Shown here in pieces: positions 56,801-64,000 of a stretch of DNA of 64,000 nt. The translations under genes and the position numbers were made by a program. The stretch is taken from contig NC_079914.1 in the NCBI RefSeq assembly GCF_024868665.1, positions 2,969,744 to 3,033,743 on the forward strand, in the 5' to 3' direction. The notes under the pieces are model-generated. The model saw nothing but the letters and a program-made list of their open reading frames with translations. It was not told the DNA's origin and searched no databases. Position 1 is the first letter of the stretch; each line of letters starts with the position of its first letter. Source of the DNA: Triplophysa rosa (taxonomy: Eukaryota; Chordata; Actinopteri; Cypriniformes; Nemacheilidae).

Positions 56801-59800
56801 CAAAACTGACCGCATTTTCTTCATGTAAATATACTTTTTCCGTTTCATCATTTGTTAAAAAAGTTTGGACAATAAAACACCTACCATAACCAGACGTATA
56901 TCCGGGACCCCGCCGGCCGCGGCCCCTGCCGGTGTACGAGCGGTTTATATGAAGCGAGGTGTTAGACGTGTTCTCGTCAGTGGTGTAGACTTTGTCCTTG
57001 TCGGCGGGTCGGTTTGGGACAGGCCTGTAACCCACCCCGATCTGACGCAGCTGCTCGTCAATCTGCAGCCGCTCCAGTCGCAGCTGTTCCACCTCCTGCG
57101 CAACGCAAACAAGTGCTTGAGCTTCTCAAACAGATCAGGTCTTTTAATACCACAGTTGCTGAGTACGGTTTCTAAATACTCACATTCAGGTAAGCAATAT
57201 GGTATTCCAGTAGGACCTGCACATTGCTGATATTTTCTTTTGTTCCAACAAATGTAAATGGCACCATACCCTAAACAATAAGGTTATGCATTACAGGTGT
57301 GTAGTATGTTCTGGGATGCTTTTTGCGGAAAAAAGTTGAAAGTGTTGGCTTACTTCTTGTCGAGGGAGTTTGTTATCGTTGTCACCTTCGATGCGCACTC
57401 TTACCACTCCAGATTTGTCAACGATCTCCTGAATAACCTTGCCGTTTTTGCCAATAACCTTTCCTACAAAGACAAGATTTGTATGAAAATTGTGTATTCA
57501 TCCAACAATTTTAGCAAATTATTGATATACAAATTCACAGAGATTTGAATTAGCTCTACATTAAATTAATTCGTAAACCTCTGAAGGTGCTTACATTTTT
57601 TCCAGTTAAGACCAGGTTTTATTATAAACGAATGTGTATTAAAAGTAAACTGATTGTAAATGCTAGTTCATGCTGCCTTTAGTTAGATAAAAAAAAAAAA
57701 GAGACAAAAAGCAACATACCGACAAGATTGCGAGGAATTTGAACAGAATCTTCCAGAAACTCCAGATAATTCCTCGCTTTTTGTACCGCCTCTTCCGTCT
57801 GAAACACAACGAAAAGAATGTCTCTACTTCATTTCATTTGATTTATTACAAAGGATATATTAAAGTAACATAATGGACGCACTTCTCCGTAAACCCTGAA
57901 GGTTCCAGTCTCCTCGTCCAGTTCGATTGCGGTCACTCCCGGCACTTTCCTGGCCTGCTGGATGTTACTGCCGTGACTTCCGATGGCAAGACCCATGAGG
58001 TCTTCTCTCACCCTAAACTCCTCTTGAAACGCTGAGGCCAGCTGCTTTGTACTCTAAATTATACACCCAAATCAGTTACCAAATAAATTTACTCTGTACT
58101 TTTGAACTTAAAGGGATACTTCACCCAAAAATGAAAATTCCGTCATCATTCACTCACCCTCAGGTTGTTCCAAACCTGTATAAATGTCTTTGTTCTGCTG
58201 AACACAAAGCAGTCCCCACAGGATCTTGCAGCGTATTTATTCCAATTTTGCGATAAAAATTGCAGGGGGGTTTCAGAAAGAGTTCAAAATACTACTTGAA
58301 ATGGCAAGCAGGGTTCTTCATTATTAATTTCCTATGATTAAAAAGGCGTGCAGCAGATTCATACTGAAGGTCTGTAAACCTTGGCCGCTTAAAGTCGCAA
58401 AGGCCCACCCATTGATTGTGGAAATGTTCCTGCAATAACAGACTGGTGTGCATAGACAAACATTTCAAAAGTTTCCAACAACGTTTATGAGTTTATGCCT
58501 TGAACCTGTACATGGATGTCAATAGATGTTGTTAGCCATTACACTTTCTCCAACTGTAAGCGTTACAGACCCTTTCTGTCTCCCTGTAATAAAAGTATCT
58601 CTGCTTTAATTTTGGAGCAGGTTTTGACAGAATGCGCAATGTGATGGCATCACTATCTAAATTTTGCAAGTTGCCGCAGATGTTGAGGAGTTTGTTTGAT
58701 TATGCGATAAATTGTGCAATCGCAAGATCCTGCAGGGACTGACAAAGGAAGATATTTGGAAGAATGTCCGTAACCAAACAGACCTCATCCCCCACTGACT
58801 CCCATAGTATTTATTTTTCCTACTTTGGCAGTAAATGGGGGATGAGATATGTTTGGTTACTGACATTTGTCCAAATATCTTCCGTTGTGTTTAGCAGAAC
58901 AAAGAAACATACAGGTTTGAAACAATCTGAGGGTGACTAAATGATGACACAATTTTCCTTTATGGGTGAACTATCCTTTTAACTATCTTTTCACAGGATA
59001 CACAGAAGTCACTATTTGACATTTCTAACAGACAAAACCGTCTGAAAACGTATTTACCTCGAGATGTTTGGTGGCCTCCTCGTTTCTGGACATGAGCATG
59101 AGTTTGGTGCGAATGCTGCGTAAATGCATGTCACTAAGCAGGGAGACACGCTTGACAGTGGCTTCGTTCATGGACTGGAAGTGTTAAGAGTAGAATAAGT
59201 TTTTGTCAAAATCAAACCTACTTACAAAAGTGTTCAGATAAGCAAGAACTAACCATTACAACAAGTTGACTTTGCTCGCTGCTGTAGACAATCCTAATGG
59301 CTCCGACTGCTTTCTTAAAATCCTTGTGGGCCTGTTCGTTCTGGCATCTGACGTGAAAAGAAATAATAAATTCCGTGCTTTCATCAATACTGTACAGGAC
59401 AGTATTATACAGTATTATAATAATACACGTGTTAAGGCTGTCACAATATCTGATTTTTACGGAATTCATTATCAATACAATAAGTAAATGAATAAAGAAA
59501 TATCACCCTAAAATGTAAATAAATTAAAAACATTTTATAGCAAAATTATTATAACATGTATTTTGCATTTTATATGCTATTACTCCTAAAACCATTTTAA
59601 TTCTCTTTACAGTTCAATGTGCAATCTTTGCACCACTAAAATTGTTGCAATGTTCAGCTAAACAGATTCCCTCCCATTTGAAGAGTTTCATGTGATTCAC
59701 CCACGGCCTTCATGCTGATGCTATTACTCACGCAGCTCTGAGATCTTCAGGGACAGGAATAGTGCACTTAAAAAATGTGTTCTTCGTCACAGCTTTATTA

Positions 59801-62429
59801 CGATTCACTGGGCGGAGACGCTCAAACGTGACTATTTCGTTATAGGTGGCATCACAAGCAGCATATTCGATCACATAGAACTGCAAGAAACGAAAGTGAA
59901 AGTGAACCAGAGCTCAACTCCGAGGTGTTCAGAGGAAACCGAAAGTGATTTTAATACTTACATCTCCTTTCATCATGCGCACTTTAGCCAGCCACCAGCC
60001 ACATGGCTCCTGCTCATTGGCTTTGGAGTATATCTAAACAGAAAGAGCTTTCTGTTTGAGACGCTTATGGAGATTGTAAATATTGCAGTACTTTTGCTGA
60101 ACACATTTACTCACCTCCACCTCTTCTCCTTCACCGATCTCCTTTTTCGCATCGGCTGGAGGCGGCAACCGCACTTCCTCGAAGGGGACTTGTCTTTCAG
60201 GTTGCCAGCTAAAAACAAAAACACATTACAATGCTCATCTGCCAACTTTTGTTTTACAAGCAATATTGTTAAACGATCGCAAACGGTAGCTTTCACTCAC
60301 TTGTTTTCAAATGAAATGGAGAGCGAGTCGTCGTGTGCATCTTTGACAAAGCCCTGAAAAAACAAAATGATTTAAGTAATGCAGTTTTACAGATTCGATC
60401 TACATTTTATTGGCATACAACAAGAAACGACAAAAGAAAGTCAAGTCAAGTTACGAAATACAGACAACTGTCAATTTACGCTAAGAAAATAAAATAAACA
60501 CAAAACAACACCTATATCATGTTCTTCACTTCACCATTATCTTCACGGACGCACACAAATAAAAACATCATATTTTTTGTAATTCTAGGTAATTATTCAA
60601 AACTAACTTTAAGCGTTTAAGAATTACTATCAAAACAACTTTAAGATCATTAAAAAAAAAAACTTTCATAGATTTGACTGGGTAAAAAAAAAACTAAACT
60701 AAACATGAAAAATCTGTGCTAAAGATTGGGAACTAAATATATATATTTGGGCCCGGTTTCATAGACAAGGCTTAAGGCTAGTCCCAGACTAAAATAATGT
60801 GTGACCTGTCTTAACTTGAACTGAAAATAACTTGCCCAGAAATTTCTTCAAATACATCAGTCAGTGCCATGTTTTTTCTCGAGATGCACACCAGTAATGT
60901 ATTCTTCTAAGGTACTTTTATAAAAGCGACATAAATATCTTGATTCAACTAAGGCATAGTCCTGGTTTAAGATAAGCCGTGTCTGTGAAACCGGGCCATA
61001 GACATGTCATATGGGAGATCACAATGCAGGTAACCAAATACGATCCATCTTACTTACACCAAACTCAGAGGTTACAAATGCTTAAAAAGGCTTTGAGATA
61101 GAATCATAAATCTGGAAATCAAAAAATTTAAACAAAAAATAAAGTTAAACTAGCTGGTCAGCATACGTCTAGTGGTGCATCGCATTGTCTCTGAATGGTG
61201 ACTCCAAAATGGGAGTTGGGATGTCTTAAATCCCATCTCAAAATAGAGCCGGTGGTAAAATAACCGCGGTCTGGATGACAGCTGCAGATGGACAGTGAAC
61301 AGCTGACATGCATCCTGATAAGCAAGGAGGACAACACGATGTGCAAAATAACCAAAGGGTGAGACCGTCATAGAATAATATCTTCAATATAATAACTTCA
61401 ATCAGACTTTTAACTCGGTCACTTACATCATACTCTACAAACATACTCAAGATTAAAAGCTTTAAGGTCTTCTTCACATACATAAGAAATAATACACATA
61501 ACCATACTAACTTACAAGTGGAATGAGAGAGTGATTATGACATTATAAACTATTCCTGACATTATATACGATAAGGCCATTTTAATTAAATCAAAGTTGA
61601 ACTGGTTCATACTAAAGCACATATTATTTGATAGATGGACATTAAATCACTAATGCCATAAATTACAGTTTAGTCTGACATCATCACATGCTCTTACAAG
61701 TACATTTTCAGACCACACCTTAAAATAGGAAAAAGCTTCCTAGCTTCTTTATAGTTTGTTTAAACCTTTTCCCAACCAAACCTTTAACTAAACCATTCTT
61801 TAACAACACAGTTAAATGTATAATAGACGAGTTAGAATAGTAGGTCGCAATGGCCTTTAATATAATATTACAGCACAACCTAATGAACACAAACGATGAC
61901 CGTGATTGTATAACGCTTTATTTCATTATATTTTATATAACTATTTAGACGTTAAAACATCGTGTCTATTTATATTTAGACTATTTTTATATAAGTCAAT
62001 AATAACGGTTATAACGAAACGTCTGACTAAAGAATGTTAATAACAGCTCGCAGATTGACAACCCCGTTGACAAGGCAGCCATGTTTATTTCACTTTACCA
62101 GTCAGCTTATCCCTAGTGCACAACTTCTTGGAAAATAAAATCGCGGTAAAATGACAAATGTCTTCTTCTGTTGAGTATTTTTAATCAAACATTATCCACG
62201 CGCGGCTGCTAACCGGCTAAAAGCTAATAGGGACACTGAGGCGAGCGCTATTTATACACGGTAAAAGTACACGACGAAGGCATTTAACAATGTTTACTTG
62301 CGGTGTCTACCATGTTTGTTGCCTGTAAAGACGAATACAATCCTTAAGAGAGAGAAGCGAGGTAAATTGTGTATTTACCTTGTAATAAGCTCCATTGGAG
62401 CCACGGACCTCCACCGTCAGTTCCTCCAT
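53832..62429 (-). CDS. fxr1: FMR1 autosomal homolog 1 (RNA-binding protein)
   Basis: Seventeen coding exons, 5' to 3': 62379-62429, 60301-60353, 60115-60208, 59962-60033, 59732-59880, 59254-59347, 59058-59174, 57883-58053, 57720-57798, 57354-57463, 57184-57270, 56885-57095, 56423-56638, 55930-56130, 55396-55473, 54184-54269, 53832-53969. All have GT/AG borders and the total is 2007 nt, 668 aa. Domains: two N-terminal Tudor/Agenet modules (about 4-120, '[16 protein letters not shown]', '[16 protein letters not shown]'); KH1 with GSHG at 235-238; KH2 with GKNG at 298-301; a leucine-rich '[13 protein letters not shown]' from about 363; an RGG box at about 474-494; Arg-rich clusters at about 536-544 and in exon 15. 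The protein binds mRNAs and ribosomes and regulates translation, notably in muscle. Intron 1 and intron 7 hold MITEs. Confidence 0.97.
54411..55000. repeat. Degraded MITE split by a SINE, fxr1 intron 15
   Basis: The left part starts TTAGTTCACCAAAAAACC and 'TTCTGTCATTATTTACACAA'. The right part ends 'CACACAAGTTTGAAACAACA'. Both resemble the two arms of the TTAA-family MITE, with a SINE (54725-54872) in between. Poorly preserved. Confidence 0.5.
54725..54872 (+). repeat. tRNA-derived SINE, well preserved
   Basis: A box GTAGCTCAGTGG, B box GGTTCGATCCC, then the tail 'GTCGCTTTGGATAAAAGCGT', CTGCCAAATGC and short ATAAAT repeats. It is antisense to fxr1 in its intron. A tail-only fragment (GGATAAAAGCGTCTGC) is at 55048-55066. 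Confidence 0.85.
55396..55473 (-). other. fxr1: fxr1 exon 15, counterpart of the muscle-specific alternative exon
   Basis: A 78-nt exon (26 codons) encoding '[18 protein letters not shown]' and 'RPPEERQP'. Its length is a multiple of three, so it can be skipped without a frame shift. In mammals an equivalent Arg-rich exon is included mainly in striated-muscle FXR1. Whether this copy is tissue-regulated is inference. Confidence 0.7.
58108..58982. mobile_element. TTAA-family MITE with nested MITE, fxr1 intron 7
   Basis: Outer ends TTAAAGGGATACTTCACCCA and GGGTGAACTATCCTTTTAA with TTAA on both sides. The left arm stops at 58209 and the continuation resumes at 58742. The outer element measures about 340 bp without the insert, matching the 317-bp copy at 50034. 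Confidence 0.85.
58210..58741. mobile_element. Inner MITE with CAGTCCC...GGGACTG termini
   Basis: The left CAGTCCCCACAGGATCTTGC mirrors the right GCAAGATCCTGCAGGGACTG. The host duplicate ACAAAG flanks it (58204-58209, 58742-58747). 532 bp, non-coding. It was inserted after the outer MITE. Confidence 0.85.
60749..60997. mobile_element. MITE with GGCCCGGTTTCATAGACA termini, fxr1 intron 1
   Basis: The left GGCCCGGTTTCATAGACAAG mirrors the right TGTCTGTGAAACCGGGCC. The internal words AAGGCTTAAG / GTTTAAG and AGTCCCAGACT / ATAGTCCTGG are mirrored. A common fish family, 249 bp. Confidence 0.8.
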
Positions 62430-62570
62430 GTTGAGCGCGCGGGGGGTGCTGGGTAAAGTTCCAGAACTCTACAAAGCTGAGCAGTGAACTCTGAGAAACT
62501 CCCACACACTACACGAGTATGCGGGAGTTCTTCTTTATAGGCCTACTACACTTTACATTACCGTGATTCT
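62430..62570 (-). promoter_or_regulatory. fxr1: fxr1 5' UTR and probable promoter
   Basis: A GC-rich CGCGC stretch lies immediately upstream of the ATG (62430-62445). It is followed by an inverted pair ACTCCC/GGGAGT around 62490-62530. No clear TATA box in a position that decides the start. The transcription start is unknown. Confidence 0.4.
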
Positions 62571-63720
62571 ATCCCATACTGCGCACACACACTTCTTGAT
62601 ATTGCACATACTTAAAACACTGCGATTCTCTTCTTTATACTACACATGGTGATTCATCCTTAAGGAGGTAATAACACGAGTAATGCTAAGACAAGTTCTT
62701 TTACAAAGTGTCTTAGCAAATTGTTTCACATTAAATATATTGTCTACAAAATGTTATTTTAACAAGTTTGTATAAAAATCTTGAGTTCTCCATAGGCTCC
62801 TATTGGCTGCTTTTTCTTTTTTTTATTAGATTCAGGTCAATAAAAGATAAACAAATATTTATTTAATATAACTTAAAATAAATGCTGGCACAATTATATT
62901 TTGTCTACAATACTAATTTCAAGCATGTAGACCTACACCTACGTATCAAAAGACTTTTAATTTCAAGTTAAATATTTCAACCTGAAAATGTAGTTTTCAC
63001 CAAAGGTTTTTGTTTTATACGTCATAATACACAGGACTAGATGTTACACAGTCCCTTGTGCCAATAGGTGGTGAGCACTTGCTTTTTATTTAAAATAACA
63101 AAATCAGAGAGTGATGATAGAGTCCAGACATTAGAAAAATGTCAGTCTATACAAGTTTTCTATTTTAGATGAGGGAAACACACATGTTTTTGATGTGACA
63201 AAAAAGGTGCACGTTGGCTTTTTAAGTTTGACTGCAAATGTCACGTCCATAACTTGCTCCATCACTAACTGGCCTATTCGCAACTCTGATAAAGTGCTGC
63301 AATGATTCTTTTGTCAGTTTGTAATGAACTACTGTATATCCAAGTCACACCTTCGATGGGCTCACCTTTACAAAGGTGCCATTCCAGTAGTCCAGCCAGG
63401 CACATAGGGACTTTGTTTTTTCTTTGCTCCTGTCTTGTACTTACCAGATCTGGAGCAGCAGTGTAGGTGGGTGATTTAACTGTTGTCCCAAGATGGGAAG
63501 GTACACCTGTGTGCCATTGTGTTCCACTGGTGCCACTGGTTGGAGGTGGTAGCAGAGCCCTTTTTTGTCTGGACGGAGCACAGAATGTTGAATATGTACA
63601 GTGGCCAAGAGGCCCAATGGGCTTTGGGCAGTTTGCAGCCTGCTTGCTGTAAATCTAAAACTACCATTGTGCATTTTTGCATAATATTAATGCCAAAGGA
63701 CTAAACTGAAAACCTGATCA
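62571..63720. other. fxr1 upstream intergenic DNA
   Basis: AT-rich, then a more complex 220-bp block at 63440-63660 with overlapping short frames on both strands and no family resemblance; possibly a repeat fragment beside the SINE. Confidence 0.4.
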
Positions 63721-63845
63721 TGTAGCTCAACTGGCAGAGCGTTGCTTTAGCAGCACAAAGGTTAAGGGTTCAATACATACATACAGATCTTGAATGCAAT
63801 GCTAGTCCCGTTGGATAAAAATATCTGCCAATTGTGTAAATGTAG
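63721..63845 (+). repeat. tRNA-derived SINE
   Basis: A box GTAGCTCAACTGG, a degraded B box (GGTTCAATAC) and the tail TTGGATAAAAATATCTGCC. Same family as 54725 but older. Confidence 0.75.
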
Positions 63846-64000
63846 GGAAACAATAAAACAGTCTGCCGTTCTATAACCTGAAGGTTATAAAATACAGCAG
63901 TACAGTAGAAAATCAAACGTATTCACAATTCAGTTTAACATTAAGTAGCGTTATATCCTAACTACGCTGTGTTGATATAAAGGTTAAAACATTGAATTAA

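Noticed and set aside
59896..60357. 153-codon plus ORF
   Set aside because: Antisense over fxr1 exons 2-4 and their introns.

Overview
The window is vertebrate nuclear DNA, most likely from a cypriniform (carp/zebrafish-type) fish. The evidence is a split-gene layout with GT/AG introns, two clearly identifiable vertebrate genes (dnajc19 and fxr1), and a repeat content dominated by teleost-type elements: TTAA-flanked palindromic MITEs, hAT MITEs, tRNA-derived SINEs with a 'TTGGATAAAAGCGTCTGC' tail, a fish L2/CR1-like LINE and Ty3/Gypsy LTR elements. No bacterial-type operon, CRISPR array or phage is present.

Layout. 1-8639 is a pile of retroelements: a decayed Ty3/Gypsy element on the minus strand (pol 1-1941, gag 3396-4050, 5' LTR 4067-8639). 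Its gag is split by a non-autonomous DNA element, and its LTR is split by a hAT-like element that itself received a near-full-length LINE with an intact 973-codon ORF. 8640-20200 is intergenic DNA with hAT and palindromic MITEs, an unusual Gypsy derivative with inverted LTRs (14459-16251), and a CpG-retaining block with an unrecognised 134-codon ORF. About 21.8-49.2 kb contains no recognisable protein-coding gene. In it, stretches of non-repetitive, motif-rich sequence that look like conserved non-coding elements alternate with AT-rich DNA and MITE/SINE/hAT insertions. From 51.2 to 62.5 kb lie dnajc19 (plus strand, six coding exons) and fxr1 (minus strand, seventeen coding exons), convergent, with 3' ends only a few hundred bases apart. 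62.5-64 kb is fxr1 upstream sequence with a SINE at the end.

Biology. In vertebrates FXR1, DNAJC19, the SOX2 overlapping transcript (SOX2OT) and SOX2 lie next to one another. The gene-free stretch left of dnajc19 is therefore plausibly the sox2-side regulatory desert. That is inference from known synteny, since sox2 itself is not in the window. dnajc19 encodes a mitochondrial inner-membrane J-protein of the Pam18/TIM14 family. fxr1 encodes an RNA-binding FMRP-family protein (Tudor/Agenet, KH, RGG), and its reconstructed exon lengths and reading frame are fully consistent across 668 codons.

The most unusual structure is 14459-16251: a Gypsy fragment whose two outer ends are both the U5-side end of its LTR in inverted orientation, bounded by a perfect 5-bp target-site duplication. 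It appears to have integrated as an already rearranged molecule.
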